Positions 53,246 through 62,340 of a DNA stretch of 64,000 bases are shown here, one piece after another. The translations under genes and the position numbers were made by a program. Within the stretch, counting starts at the first letter, position 1; the number at the start of each line of letters is the position of its first letter. This stretch comes from Bacillus_CJ salitolerans (lineage in GTDB: Bacteria > Bacillota > Bacilli > Bacillales > SA4): positions 186,001-250,000 of the forward strand of contig NZ_JBHUEM010000001.1 in the NCBI RefSeq assembly GCF_042680805.1. Reading direction: 5' to 3'. A model generated the notes under the pieces. That model was not told the DNA's origin. It ran no database searches and saw nothing but the letters and a program-made list of their open reading frames with translations.

Positions 53246-53887
53246 ATGAAGTTTTTTATAGATACAGCCAATATTGATGAAATTAGAGAAGTGAATGCTT
53301 TAGGTGTGTTATCTGGTGTTACGACAAACCCTTCCCTAGTTGCAAAGGAAAAAGGAGTGACCTTCGAAGAACGTCTAAAAGAAATTACAAGTGAAGTAAC
53401 TGGATCAGTCAGTGCTGAAGTAATTGGATTAAAAGTAGATGAAATGGTAGAAGAAGGGAAGAAACTTGCGGCAATTGCACCTAACATCACTGTTAAAGTG
53501 CCGATGACACCAGATGGACTGAAAGCTGTAAAAATCTTTTCGGATTTAGGTATTAAAACGAATGTTACACTAATTTTCACAGCTAATCAGGCATTACTTG
53601 CAGCTAGAGCAGGTGCAACATATGTCTCTCCGTTCCTAGGTAGACTTGATGATATTGGGCATGACGGACTTGAACTGATTTCTAAGATAGCCGACATTTT
53701 TCATATTCATGGTCTTTCATCTGAAATTATCGCAGCGTCGATCAGACACCCCCAGCACATCACAGAAGCTGCTCTAAGAGGGGCCCATATTGCAACTATA
53801 CCTTATAAAGTGATTTTGCAGTTGTTCCATCATCCTCTTACCGATAAAGGGATCGAGCAATTTTTAGCAGATTGGAATAATCGATAG
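53246..53887 (+). CDS. ywjH: Transaldolase-like protein (YwjH)
   Basis: A 213-residue short transaldolase/fructose-6-phosphate aldolase family enzyme. The N terminus MKFFIDTANIDEIREV, the GVTTNPSLVAKE motif and Schiff-base Lys in NITVKVPMT are present, with YVSPFLGRLDDIG further on. It probably serves the pentose phosphate pathway. AGGAGG lies 7 nt upstream. The fbaA-ywjH order agrees with B. subtilis. Confidence 0.94.
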   Translation: MKFFIDTANIDEIREVNALGVLSGVTTNPSLVAKEKGVTFEERLKEITSEVTGSVSAEVIGLKVDEMVEEGKKLAAIAPNITVKVPMTPDGLKAVKIFSDLGIKTNVTLIFTANQALLAARAGATYVSPFLGRLDDIGHDGLELISKIADIFHIHGLSSEIIAASIRHPQHITEAALRGAHIATIPYKVILQLFHHPLTDKGIEQFLADWNNR

Positions 53888-53923
53888 AAAAAGATCCTGG
53901 CCACGTAGGTCAGGATCTTTTTG
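53886..53923 (+). terminator. Terminator after ywjH
   Basis: AAAAAGATCCTG / CAGGATCTTTTT (15 bp stem with one mismatch, loop ACGTA) overlaps the stop codon. Confidence 0.88.
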
Positions 53924-53932
53924 TTATAAGCT

Positions 53933-54142
53933 AAGAAAGTATAAATTTCTGGTGTTTCGTTTATACAATGTTACGGCTACATCAGCTCCAGCGCCCAGCC
54001 AAGATGAAATGGCGACGATTCTTTGCCATTGCATCCTACTCGAGGTCAAAAAACCTGTCATGAATAAAAGGGAAAACCACCTTTTTTTCATGACAGGTTA
54101 TTTGCTTGCCTGAGGCTAAACGGGCGCATGCGTCTTTTGTTC
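53933..54142. repeat. Structured intergenic repeat, copy 3
   Basis: Shares AGCTCCAGCGCCCAGCC, AAGATGAAATGGCGACGATT and the tail CTGAGGCTAAACGGGCGC then CTTTTGTTCG with copy 2. Its second inner hairpin is AACCTGTCATG (54052-54062) / CATGACAGGTT (54089-54099), with paired changes relative to copy 2. The 5' end is different from copies 1 and 2. Confidence 0.85.
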
Positions 54143-54175
54143 GTTGAATTCAAAGTAAAGCTGATATCAATTGTG

Positions 54176-54412
54176 GTCGCGGATAAAAGTGAGATGTGAT
54201 GATAAACGGATATAAGTCGCTGATAAAAGTGAGATGTGATGATAAACGGATAAAAGTCGCTGATAAAAGTAAGAAAGTTAATGATAACCTGGTTAAAGTC
54301 GATGATAAAAGAAAAAGTTGATGATAAATCAAAGAAGTTGCTGATAAAGAAAAGGTAGTCGCTGATAAAATCTGTGAAGTTGCTGATAAATTTCAAAAAG
54401 TTACTGATAATG
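54176..54412. repeat. GATAA minisatellite upstream of murAB
   Basis: About thirteen GATAA motifs in 235 bp, usually within GCTGATAAA or GATGATAAA and preceded by AGTT or AGTC. A 40 bp unit is duplicated almost exactly (54177-54216 and 54217-54256). Later units drift to 18-21 bp spacing. Confidence 0.85.
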
Positions 54413-54450
54413 ACCTAACAATTATAAAATATGATAGGATTTAATAACTA

Positions 54451-54495
54451 TTTTTTGAGGTTTCTTTCAAATTGACTACCGAAAACCTCAAAAAC
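54451..54495. promoter_or_regulatory. Inverted repeat upstream of murAB
   Basis: TTTTTGAGGTTT and AAAACCTCAAAAA face each other across about 18 nt. It could be a bidirectional terminator ending the repeat region or part of murAB control. Confidence 0.45.
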
Positions 54496-54640
54496 ATGAT
54501 TTTTCATAGAGAATTTGATGAATTTTTTTCCTTTTCATTACATATTTACCCCCATATCGTGTAAACTAAAAGGTAATAGATATGAGGATAATGGCAGCAA
54601 GAGGCTTGGTACCTCTTTTCCTAGAAGAAGGGAGTTTACT

Positions 54641-55927
54641 ATGGAAAAACTTAAAATTGAAGGTGGAACCAAATTAAACGGAACGATACGAGTGAGTGGA
54701 GCGAAAAATAGTGCAGTTGCATTAATTCCTGCAACCATTCTAGCAGATTCGCCTGTTATTATTGATGGATTACCCAACATTTCTGATGTTCAAATATTAT
54801 CGGATTTATTAGAAGAGTTAGGTGGGACGGTCTCATTAAATGAACATGAAATTATTGTAGATCCGTCTAGAATGATTTCTATGCCATTACCTAACGGTAA
54901 GGTAAAAAAGCTTCGTGCTTCCTATTATTTGATGGGAGCAATGCTAGGTCGCTTTAAAAAAGCAGTTGTCGGTTTACCAGGTGGTTGTCATTTAGGACCT
55001 CGTCCAATTGACCAGCATATTAAAGGATTTGAAGCACTTGGAGCGAAGGTATCGAATGAACAAGGTGCGATTTATTTGCGTGCAGACGAACTTATTGGTG
55101 CGAGAATTTATCTAGATGTTGTAAGTGTAGGAGCAACAATAAACATCATGCTGGCAGCAGTACGTGCAAAAGGGCGTACCATTATAGAAAATGCTGCGAA
55201 GGAACCAGAAATTATTGATGTTGCCACACTTCTTTCGAGTATGGGTGCAAAGATAAAGGGTGCTGGTACAGACGTTATCAGAATTGATGGAGTAGACGAA
55301 CTGCATGGATGCAGACATTCAATTATCCCAGACCGTATTGAGGCAGGTACATATTTAATTTTAGGAGCAGCGATGGGAGAAGAAATACTAATTGATAATG
55401 TAATCCCTCAGCATTTAGAATCTTTAATTGCCAAATTAAGAGAGATGGGTATTACAATTGATACGAGAAATGACCAAATTATCGTAAGAGGTACAGAGGA
55501 ATTAAAGCCTGTAGATATTAAGACTCTGGTTTACCCAGGCTTCCCTACCGATTTGCAACAGCCTTTTACGTCTCTTTTAACAAAGGCTGATGGCTCTAGT
55601 GTTGTGACAGATACTATTTATTCGGCAAGGTTTAAACATATCGATGAGTTAAGAAGAATGAATGCATCGATTAAAGTAGAAGGTCGCTCCGCTATTGTGA
55701 ATGGTGTGTCAAAATTGCAAGGAGCAAAAGTTCGTGCAAGTGATCTTCGCGCGGGTGCAGCTCTTGTTATTGCTGGTTTGATGGCAGAGGGCATCACAGA
55801 AGTGACTGGATTAGAACACATTGACAGGGGCTATGAGCGCCTTGTCGAGAAGTTAAAAGGCTTAGGTGCAACGATTTGGCGTGAAGATATGTCTGAAAAT
55901 GAAATCGAGCAACTTCAAAATTCATAA
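54641..55927 (+). CDS. murAB: UDP-N-acetylglucosamine 1-carboxyvinyltransferase (MurZ/MurAB type)
   Basis: A 428-residue enolpyruvyl transferase, first step of peptidoglycan synthesis. Lys22-Asn23 (SGAKNSAVAL) and catalytic Cys116 (LPGGCHLGPRPID), the fosfomycin target, are present. The ATG at 54641 follows GAAGAAGGGAG by 7 nt; a frame opening at 54515 has 42 unrelated residues. The position between ywjH and glpX identifies it as the second, MurAB paralogue of Bacillus. Confidence 0.94.
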   Translation: MEKLKIEGGTKLNGTIRVSGAKNSAVALIPATILADSPVIIDGLPNISDVQILSDLLEELGGTVSLNEHEIIVDPSRMISMPLPNGKVKKLRASYYLMGAMLGRFKKAVVGLPGGCHLGPRPIDQHIKGFEALGAKVSNEQGAIYLRADELIGARIYLDVVSVGATINIMLAAVRAKGRTIIENAAKEPEIIDVATLLSSMGAKIKGAGTDVIRIDGVDELHGCRHSIIPDRIEAGTYLILGAAMGEEILIDNVIPQHLESLIAKLREMGITIDTRNDQIIVRGTEELKPVDIKTLVYPGFPTDLQQPFTSLLTKADGSSVVTDTIYSARFKHIDELRRMNASIKVEGRSAIVNGVSKLQGAKVRASDLRAGAALVIAGLMAEGITEVTGLEHIDRGYERLVEKLKGLGATIWREDMSENEIEQLQNS

Positions 55928-55942
55928 TAACAGATTAATTAT

Positions 55943-55995
55943 AATATGTTATACTATTTGTGGGTATGAACAAATGGTATAACATATTTTTATTT
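55943..55995 (+). terminator. Terminator after murAB
   Basis: An 11-12 bp outer stem (AATATGTTATAC / GTATAACATATT) with an inner ATTTGT / ACAAAT pairing is followed by a T-rich tract. Confidence 0.85.
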
Positions 55996-56050
55996 TTTCA
56001 AAAAAAAGAGAGACTATTTAACATAGACTTTTTATAAGGAGAGGAAATAG

Positions 56051-57019
56051 ATGGAACGTAGTTTATCAATGGAGCTTGTTCGTGTAACAGAAGCAGCAGC
56101 TCTTGCATCAGCACGCTGGATGGGAAGAGGATTAAAAAATGATGCTGACGAAGCAGCGACTTCTGCGATGCGTGATGTATTTGATACGATTCCAATGAAG
56201 GGAACTGTTGTCATTGGTGAAGGTGAAATGGATGAAGCTCCAATGCTGTATATTGGAGAGAAGCTTGGAACCGGATATGGACCAAGAGTAGACGTTGCTG
56301 TTGATCCATTGGAAGGAACAAACATCGTAGCAACAGGGGGATGGAATGCCCTGGCGGTCTTAGCAGTTGCGGACCATGGTAACTTGCTTCATGCTCCAGA
56401 TATGTACATGGATAAAATTGCAGTTGGACCTGAAGCGGTGGGGAAAATCGATATTAACGCGTCTGTTCTAGACAATTTAAAGGCAGTTGCAGCAGCAAAA
56501 AATAAAAATATTGAAGATGTAGTAGCAACAATTCTAGACCGTCCTCGTCATGAGCAAATTATAAGAGAGATTCGTGAAGCAGGTGCTCGCATTAAGCTTA
56601 TTCAAGATGGAGACGTAGCTGGTGCGATTAATACTGCATTTGACCATACTGGTGTGGATATTTTATTTGGATCTGGTGGAGCACCGGAAGGGGTAATTGC
56701 AGCTGTAGCCCTGAAATGTTTGGGTGGTGAACTACAAGGGAAGCTTCTTCCACAAACAGAAGAAGAACTAATTCGTTGTAAAAAAATGGGAATAGAAGAT
56801 GTTAACCGCGTTCTACGAATGGAAGATCTTGTTAAAGGTGATGACGCTATTTTTGCAGCAACGGGTGTAACCGATGGTGAACTTCTAAAAGGAGTTCAAT
56901 TTAAGGGATCAATTGGTACGACTCAATCTCTTGTTATGCGTGCAAAATCAGGAACTGTTCGATTTATTGATGGTCGTCATAGCTTGAAAAAAAAGCCAAA
57001 TCTTGTCATTAAGCCTTAG
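56051..57019 (+). CDS. glpX: Fructose-1,6-bisphosphatase, class II
   Basis: A 322-residue GlpX phosphatase of gluconeogenesis. Metal and substrate motifs are VVIGEGEMDEAPMLYIGE, VDVAVDPLEGTN and LFGSGGAPEGVIAA. AAGGAGAGG lies 7 nt upstream of the ATG. Gene order murAB-glpX-rho is as in B. subtilis. Confidence 0.95.
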   Translation: MERSLSMELVRVTEAAALASARWMGRGLKNDADEAATSAMRDVFDTIPMKGTVVIGEGEMDEAPMLYIGEKLGTGYGPRVDVAVDPLEGTNIVATGGWNALAVLAVADHGNLLHAPDMYMDKIAVGPEAVGKIDINASVLDNLKAVAAAKNKNIEDVVATILDRPRHEQIIREIREAGARIKLIQDGDVAGAINTAFDHTGVDILFGSGGAPEGVIAAVALKCLGGELQGKLLPQTEEELIRCKKMGIEDVNRVLRMEDLVKGDDAIFAATGVTDGELLKGVQFKGSIGTTQSLVMRAKSGTVRFIDGRHSLKKKPNLVIKP

Positions 57020-57023
57020 AGAG

Positions 57024-57050
57024 GGAGCGGTTAATCTGCTCCTTTTTTCC
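57024..57050 (+). terminator. Terminator after glpX
   Basis: GGAGC (57024-57028) pairs with GCTCC (57038-57042), followed by T6. The rest of the 348 bp gap before rho is AT-rich leader with no other feature that I can support. Confidence 0.75.
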
Positions 57051-57367
57051 TTGACCGAGCTACATTACATTGAATAGTGCGACAAATCCTGCGTGATCTT
57101 TTACTATTTGCGCAGAACTTGTCTAATGTTTTACGTAAAAGGGGAGTTGATTAATTTCCTGTAAAAGGGGTAAAATAGGAAGTGCTACGTGTTACATTCG
57201 CTTATCAATCTTCTTCATAAATGCTTCGAAGAAATCTTCTATTTTTATACTTTTCTTTACTTCCATCATTTCTCTATTTAATAAAACATATCGATGGTTT
57301 TTGAAAAGATGGATACTTTAAGCGCTTGCAAGTGACGTACAATAATTATTAAAAGAGTGGTGTTCTC

Positions 57368-58648
57368 ATGAGTAATAGCCTTACCCTGTCTAGTTTAGAA
57401 GAAATGAAGTTAAAAGATTTATATGAGTTAGCTAGAAATTATAAGGTATCCTACTACAGCAAGCTAACAAAGAAGGAGCTTATTTTTGCTATATTAAAAG
57501 CTCAGGCTGAAAAAGATGGTTTTATGTTTATGGAAGGTGTTCTAGAAATTATTCAGTCAGAGGGATTTGGATTTTTAAGACCAATTAACTATTCTCCAAG
57601 TTCGGAAGACATTTATATTTCTGCCTCTCAAATACGCCGTTTTGATTTGCGGAATGGGGATAAAGTTTCTGGTAAGGTAAGACCCCCTAAGGAAAATGAG
57701 CGTTATTATGGCTTATTGCACGTTGAGGCTGTAAATGGGGACGATCCCGAATCAGCAAAGGAACGTGTTCACTTTCCTGCCCTTACTCCACTATACCCTG
57801 ACAGACAGATTGTGTTAGAGACAAGCCCTAGTCAGCTCTCAACTCGTATTATGGATATTATTGCACCAGTAGGATTTGGACAACGTGGGTTAATTGTTGC
57901 TCCTCCAAAGGCTGGTAAAACGATGTTATTAAAAGAAATCGCCAATAGTATTACGACAAACCATCCAGATGCAGAATTGATTGTTTTACTCGTTGATGAG
58001 CGTCCGGAGGAAGTTACAGATATTGAGCGTTCTGTTGCGGGTGATGTTGTTAGCTCAACATTTGACGAAGTACCAGAAAATCATATTAAAGTAGCAGAGC
58101 TTGTTCTAGAGCGTGCAATGCGCCTTGTTGAACATAAAAAGGATGTTATCATTTTAATGGATAGCATTACTCGTTTAGCAAGAGCCTATAATCTCGTCAT
58201 TCCACCAAGCGGTAGAACGCTGTCCGGTGGGATTGACCCAGCGGCCTTCCATAGACCGAAACGTTTCTTTGGTGCAGCACGTAATATTGAAGAAGGCGGA
58301 AGCTTAACAATTCTAGCAACTGCGTTAGTAGATACCGGTTCTCGTATGGATGATGTCATCTATGAAGAATTTAAAGGTACAGGAAATATGGAGCTTCATC
58401 TAGATCGATCTCTAGCAGAAAAACGTATTTTCCCAGCTATCGATATTCGTCGTTCAGGAACACGAAAAGAAGAGTTGTTAGTGCCAAAAGACCACCTTGA
58501 GAAATTATGGACCATTCGTCGCGGTATGACTGATTCTCCTGATTTTGTTGAACGTTTCTTAAGAAGACTAAAGCAAACAAAGACTAATGAGGAATTTTTC
58601 CAACTGATGAATGAAGATAAAAAAGGAATGAATTCAGTTAAATCATAA
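57368..58648 (+). CDS. rho: Transcription termination factor Rho
   Basis: A 426-residue hexameric RNA helicase. The N-terminal domain has the RNA-binding SEGFGFLRP, the ATPase P-loop is APPKAGKTMLLKEI, and the Q/R-loops follow (SGGIDPAAFHRPKRFFGAARN). GAGTGGTG precedes the ATG by 6 nt. There is no large insertion, so it is a standard Bacillus Rho. Confidence 0.96.
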   Translation: MSNSLTLSSLEEMKLKDLYELARNYKVSYYSKLTKKELIFAILKAQAEKDGFMFMEGVLEIIQSEGFGFLRPINYSPSSEDIYISASQIRRFDLRNGDKVSGKVRPPKENERYYGLLHVEAVNGDDPESAKERVHFPALTPLYPDRQIVLETSPSQLSTRIMDIIAPVGFGQRGLIVAPPKAGKTMLLKEIANSITTNHPDAELIVLLVDERPEEVTDIERSVAGDVVSSTFDEVPENHIKVAELVLERAMRLVEHKKDVIILMDSITRLARAYNLVIPPSGRTLSGGIDPAAFHRPKRFFGAARNIEEGGSLTILATALVDTGSRMDDVIYEEFKGTGNMELHLDRSLAEKRIFPAIDIRRSGTRKEELLVPKDHLEKLWTIRRGMTDSPDFVERFLRRLKQTKTNEEFFQLMNEDKKGMNSVKS

Positions 58649-58842
58649 ATATTTAGGAATTCATACCAACTATTTTTAGGTGGTTGCAAAAGGTACCTAG
58701 CCCTGTTATAATTTCATCATGTGTGATTTTAGCAGTGGGAGATAAGAGGTTAAGTACCATTTAAACTTACTACTATTCTCACTTATGAATATGAACTTAC
58801 TCTGATTCACAAACAGTCTCAGGGCGGAAGGAGATGAAAGAC

Positions 58843-59043
58843 ATGAGAGAAGGAATTCACCCAAACTATAAAAAAGTTATGGTTAAGTGTGCTTGTGGTA
58901 ACGAATTTGAAACAGGTTCTGTAATGCAAGAAGTAAAGGTTGAGGTATGTTCTGATTGCCATCCTTTCTATACAGGACGTCAAAAGTTCGCTAGCGCGGA
59001 TGGTCGTGTAGATAAATTTAATAAGAAATATGGTATTAAGTAA
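58843..59043 (+). CDS. rpmE: Ribosomal protein L31 (zinc-binding type)
   Basis: A 66-residue large-subunit protein. It has the C+ zinc ligands Cys-Ala-Cys (VKCACGN) and CSDCHPFYTG. The ATG at 58843 follows AAGGAG by about 9 nt; the ATG at 58834 overlaps it. It follows rho as in B. subtilis. Confidence 0.95.
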   Translation: MREGIHPNYKKVMVKCACGNEFETGSVMQEVKVEVCSDCHPFYTGRQKFASADGRVDKFNKKYGIK

Positions 59044-59117
59044 TTCGGTATACCGAGTTTCTTAAGGTCACCTAATTTCAAACTCGATAAGCGCCGCTTA
59101 TCAAAAGTTGTAAACTT

Positions 59118-59156
59118 AAAGCAGGCAAGTGTTCATCTCTTGTCTGCTTTTTTACT
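59118..59156 (+). terminator. Terminator after rpmE
   Basis: AAAGCAGGCAAG / CTTGTCTGCTTT (one G-T pair) followed by T6. Confidence 0.88.
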
Positions 59157-59282
59157 TTACTGATAGACATTTCACATATAAACGTGTTCATATATACTTA
59201 ATTATTATTAGTAAATGAGTGTTTTTTCAGTCAGCTTTTGTATGACAGAATGTAAACACGAGGAAGGGAGAGACCGTTTTTT

Positions 59283-59897
59283 ATGTTAGTAATGAAACAG
59301 AGCGGTTGGATAGAAGTGATTTGTGGAAGTATGTTTTCAGGGAAATCTGAAGAATTAATAAAACGTGTGAAACATACACAATATGCGAAGCAGCAAGTGT
59401 TAGTATTTAAACCTGTCATCGATAATCGTTATAGTGAAGAATGTGTAGTGTCACATAACGGAACTTCTGTCTTGGCAAAGCCCGTATCCTCTTCTCGTGA
59501 TATTCTACAATATGTAACTGCAGATACAGATGTCGTAGCAATTGATGAGGTTCAATTTTTTGATCAAGATATTCTTGAAGTGGTTGAAATGTTGGCCAAT
59601 CAAGGTCATCGTGTCATCGTAGCCGGACTTGACCAAGATTTTCGCGGAGAGCCATTTGGACAAGTACCTAACTTAATGGCAATTGCAGAGCATGTTACAA
59701 AATTGCAAGCTGTATGCATGGCATGTGGATCACCAGCAAGCCGGACTCAACGTTTAATCAATAATGAACCAGCTTCTTACGATGATCCCATTATCCTCGT
59801 TGGAGCTTCAGAATCGTATGAGCCAAGATGCAGACATTGTCATGATGTTCGAAATAAGCCAGTAACGATTGTTCCTGCTAAAATAGAAACCGTTTAA
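59283..59897 (+). CDS. tdk: Thymidine kinase
   Basis: A 204-residue type II thymidine kinase for salvage of thymidine. P-loop GSMFSGKSEEL, the DEVQFF box and the zinc lasso (CMACG and CRHC) are all visible. The ATG at 59283 is 12 nt from GGAAGGGAG. Position between rpmE and prfA fits B. subtilis. Confidence 0.94.
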   Translation: MLVMKQSGWIEVICGSMFSGKSEELIKRVKHTQYAKQQVLVFKPVIDNRYSEECVVSHNGTSVLAKPVSSSRDILQYVTADTDVVAIDEVQFFDQDILEVVEMLANQGHRVIVAGLDQDFRGEPFGQVPNLMAIAEHVTKLQAVCMACGSPASRTQRLINNEPASYDDPIILVGASESYEPRCRHCHDVRNKPVTIVPAKIETV

Positions 59898-59993
59898 AGA
59901 ACAAGACGTGGGAGGAAAGTTGCAGTCATAGTGCAAAACTTACCATGTAAGCAGTTTTACTCATTGGGAAACCTATCCGTAGGAGGGATTACC

Positions 59994-60428
59994 ATGAATC
60001 TAAAACTGCTTTTTCTTATTGGATTGTTAGGTTTATCCGCATGTAGTCAAGTCGAGACAACAGAGGATAAAAGTGGAGCGGACCTTATGACAACGGGTGG
60101 AGACGAGAAAAATGGTTTCTATGAACGAGACTTAGATGACACACGCTATAATACAAATCAGAATCCAAACTTTATTGATTTAACAGAAAGTCGTCCTAAT
60201 CTAGGGACTGATCAAGATAAGATAAGAGATGTAATCAATACGTTCCCAGAAGTCACGCCTGGTTCCGTTTACGTTGTTGGTACAGATGCATGGGTAACCG
60301 TACACTCCACAAAAAAGTTTTCAGAAGAAGACCGCGATCAACTACGTCATAAACTACTAAAAGACATCACCAAAGCAATGCCCCGTTATCACATCCATAT
60401 ACGTATACACGACGGGGACGGCGAATAA
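59994..60428 (+). CDS. Sporulation lipoprotein, YhcN/YlaJ family
   Basis: A 144-residue protein with a lipoprotein signal (LLFLIGLLGLSAC, Cys at residue 17). The C-terminal half (DQDKIRDVINTFPEVTPGSVYVVGTDAWVTVH then HKLLKDITKAMPRYHIHIRIHD) is the YhcN/YlaJ domain found in spore or outgrowth lipoproteins. The ATG at 59994 follows AGGAGGG by 6 nt; an in-frame start at 59931 would put 21 residues before the signal. It is likely made during sporulation. Confidence 0.85.
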   Translation: MNLKLLFLIGLLGLSACSQVETTEDKSGADLMTTGGDEKNGFYERDLDDTRYNTNQNPNFIDLTESRPNLGTDQDKIRDVINTFPEVTPGSVYVVGTDAWVTVHSTKKFSEEDRDQLRHKLLKDITKAMPRYHIHIRIHDGDGE

Positions 60429-60460
60429 AAGAGTGGTTCACACAGAACTGCTCTTTTTTT
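60427..60460 (+). terminator. Terminator after the YhcN-type gene
   Basis: AAAAGAG-TG-GTTC and GAAC-TG-CTCTTTT form a stem with an ACACA loop and end in T7. Confidence 0.8.
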
Positions 60461-60466
60461 GTGTAT

Positions 60467-60494
60467 GGTGACAGTCACTTCCCGAGTTTTGTCG
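60467..60494 (+). repeat. REP-like palindrome left of the transposase
   Basis: GGTGACAGTCACTTCCCGAG then TTTTGTCG. The core is a GTGAC-A-GTCAC palindrome. An inverted shortened copy lies right of the transposase. Confidence 0.8.
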
Positions 60495-60580
60495 AAAAAA
60501 AGGAATTTATTAGGTTAACATAGAATTAATTAATCTATCTCCCGCCCCTTCCCCCAAACAAATCCTCGAGGTGATTTTAT

Positions 60581-61168
60581 ATGACTAGAAAACGCCGAAC
60601 ATGGCATCCTGATTTCTATTACCACATTGTTTCGAGAGGTAATAGACGAGATGCCCTATTTCTTGATGAACGTGATTTTAATGCCTTTATGTTCATTCTC
60701 CATAAGACGTCACAGCGTCATCCATTCACAGTATGTTCATATTGCTTTATGACAAATCACTACCACCTGCAATTAAAATCCCCAATAACTTCAATCTCAA
60801 CTCTCATGGCAATTGTTAATAAAAGGTACGCTTCATACTACAACAATCGTTACCGTCTAACTGGACATGTATTTGAAGAAAGGTTTTTTAGTGAAGGAAT
60901 CATCAGTGAAAAGGGAATGCTAGAGGTGAGTCGTTACATTCATTTGAATCCAGTAAAGGCGAATATCATTCACGATGCTGCTCATTATGTGTGGAGTAGC
61001 TATCGTTACTACTCTCAAGAAGATAAATATTCCCTTGCAGACAATTTCTTTGATCCTTCACCGGTCTTACAAATATTTACTGGAAATATTAGTGAGCAAA
61101 GGGAAAAGTATAGGCAATACATAAATATGGATGAAAATGAGACAAGGTTGTCCTTCGTGTATAAGTAA
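60581..61168 (+). CDS. REP-associated tyrosine transposase (RAYT, IS200-related Y1 family)
   Basis: A 195-residue HUH endonuclease domain protein. The HUH motif is His60-Tyr-His62 (MTNHYHLQLKS) and the nucleophile is probably Tyr119 in SRYIHLNPVKANI. The N terminus has YHIVSRGNRRDALF, typical of RAYTs. GAGGTG lies 8 nt before the ATG. It lies between the YhcN-type gene and prfA in an otherwise conserved order, flanked by inverted REP-like palindromes. RAYTs are usually single-copy and spread small REP sequences instead of moving themselves. Confidence 0.9.
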   Translation: MTRKRRTWHPDFYYHIVSRGNRRDALFLDERDFNAFMFILHKTSQRHPFTVCSYCFMTNHYHLQLKSPITSISTLMAIVNKRYASYYNNRYRLTGHVFEERFFSEGIISEKGMLEVSRYIHLNPVKANIIHDAAHYVWSSYRYYSQEDKYSLADNFFDPSPVLQIFTGNISEQREKYRQYINMDENETRLSFVYK

Positions 61169-61174
61169 AGATTA

Positions 61175-61194
61175 TTCGACAAGTGACTGTCACC
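61175..61194 (-). repeat. REP-like palindrome right of the transposase (inverted)
   Basis: TTCGACAAGTGACTGTCACC is, on the reverse strand, GGTGACAGTCACTT then GTCGAA, a version of the left element lacking its CCCGAGTTTT part. Confidence 0.8.
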
Positions 61195-61271
61195 ACGACT
61201 ATTTGTTTTGACTAAGCGTATTCTCTATACTATAATTAGAATGTTATGGCAAAAAAATGAGGTGAATTGTC

Positions 61272-62339
61272 GTGCTAGATCGTTTGCAATCTGTTGAGGA
61301 TCGATATGAAAGATTAAATGAGCTTTTGAGTGATCCGGATATCGTTAATGATCCAAAAAAGTTACGTGAGTATTCAAAGGAACAATCTGATATACAAGAT
61401 ACAGTAATGGCTTATCGTGAATATAAAGACGTTCGTGAGCAATTAAAGGGCGCAAAGGCGATGCTAGATGAAAAGCTAGATGCGGAAATGCGTGAAATGG
61501 TAAAGCTTGAAATAAGTGAGCTTGAGGACCAGGAAGAAGAGCTTGCTGAACGATTACGTGTTTTATTACTACCAAAGGATCCGAATGATGACAAAAACGT
61601 TATTATTGAGATTCGCGGTGCAGCCGGTGGTGATGAAGCAGCGTTATTTGCTGGTGATCTATATCGTATGTATTCTCGTTATGCTGAATCACAGGGATGG
61701 AAATCAGAGGTAATCGAAGCTTCATCTACCGGTGTAGGAGGCTATAAAGAAATTATCTTCATGATCAATGGTAAGGGTGCATACTCAAAGATGAAGTTCG
61801 AAAATGGTGCACACAGGGTTCAACGTGTCCCTGAAACAGAATCGGGTGGTCGTATTCATACTTCGACGGCAACTGTCGCATGTTTACCAGAAGCAGAAGA
61901 GGTTGAAGTAGACATTCATGATAAAGATATCCGTGTAGATACGTATGCTTCTAGTGGAGCTGGTGGACAATCGGTTAACACGACGATGTCAGCGGTTCGT
62001 TTAACCCATATTCCAACTGGTACAGTCGTTACGTGTCAGGATGAAAAATCACAAATTAAAAATAAAGAAAAAGCGATGAAAGTACTTCGCGCTCGTGTTT
62101 ATGATAAATTCCAACAAGAAGCACAAGCAGAGTATGATGCAACTCGTAAATCTGCTGTAGGTACGGGAGACCGCTCAGAGCGTATTCGTACTTACAATTT
62201 CCCGCAAAACCGTGTAACGGACCACCGCATCGGCTTAACGATTCAAAAGCTTGATCAAATTCTTCAAGGAAAACTTGATGAAGTAATCGATGCACTCATT
62301 ATGGAAGATCAAGCAAAGCGAATGGAGCAAGCCGAGTAA
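61272..62339 (+). CDS. prfA: Peptide chain release factor 1
   Basis: A 355-residue class I release factor. The GGQ motif that triggers peptide release is in ASSGAGGQSVNTT; upstream are the alpha-helical and stop-codon-reading domains. The GTG start at 61272 follows GAGGTG by 8 nt. It ends one base before prmC, the methylase that modifies its GGQ glutamine. Confidence 0.96.
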   Translation: MLDRLQSVEDRYERLNELLSDPDIVNDPKKLREYSKEQSDIQDTVMAYREYKDVREQLKGAKAMLDEKLDAEMREMVKLEISELEDQEEELAERLRVLLLPKDPNDDKNVIIEIRGAAGGDEAALFAGDLYRMYSRYAESQGWKSEVIEASSTGVGGYKEIIFMINGKGAYSKMKFENGAHRVQRVPETESGGRIHTSTATVACLPEAEEVEVDIHDKDIRVDTYASSGAGGQSVNTTMSAVRLTHIPTGTVVTCQDEKSQIKNKEKAMKVLRARVYDKFQQEAQAEYDATRKSAVGTGDRSERIRTYNFPQNRVTDHRIGLTIQKLDQILQGKLDEVIDALIMEDQAKRMEQAE

Positions 62340-62340
62340 C

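Noticed and set aside
54088..54396. Reverse-strand frame rich in Phe, Ile and Ser
   Set aside because: It is produced by the GATAA minisatellite read backwards.
54599..54620. T-box-like GGTACC before murAB
   Set aside because: Only a short AAGAGG/CCTCTT hairpin is present; the conserved T-box sequence and specifier stem are missing.
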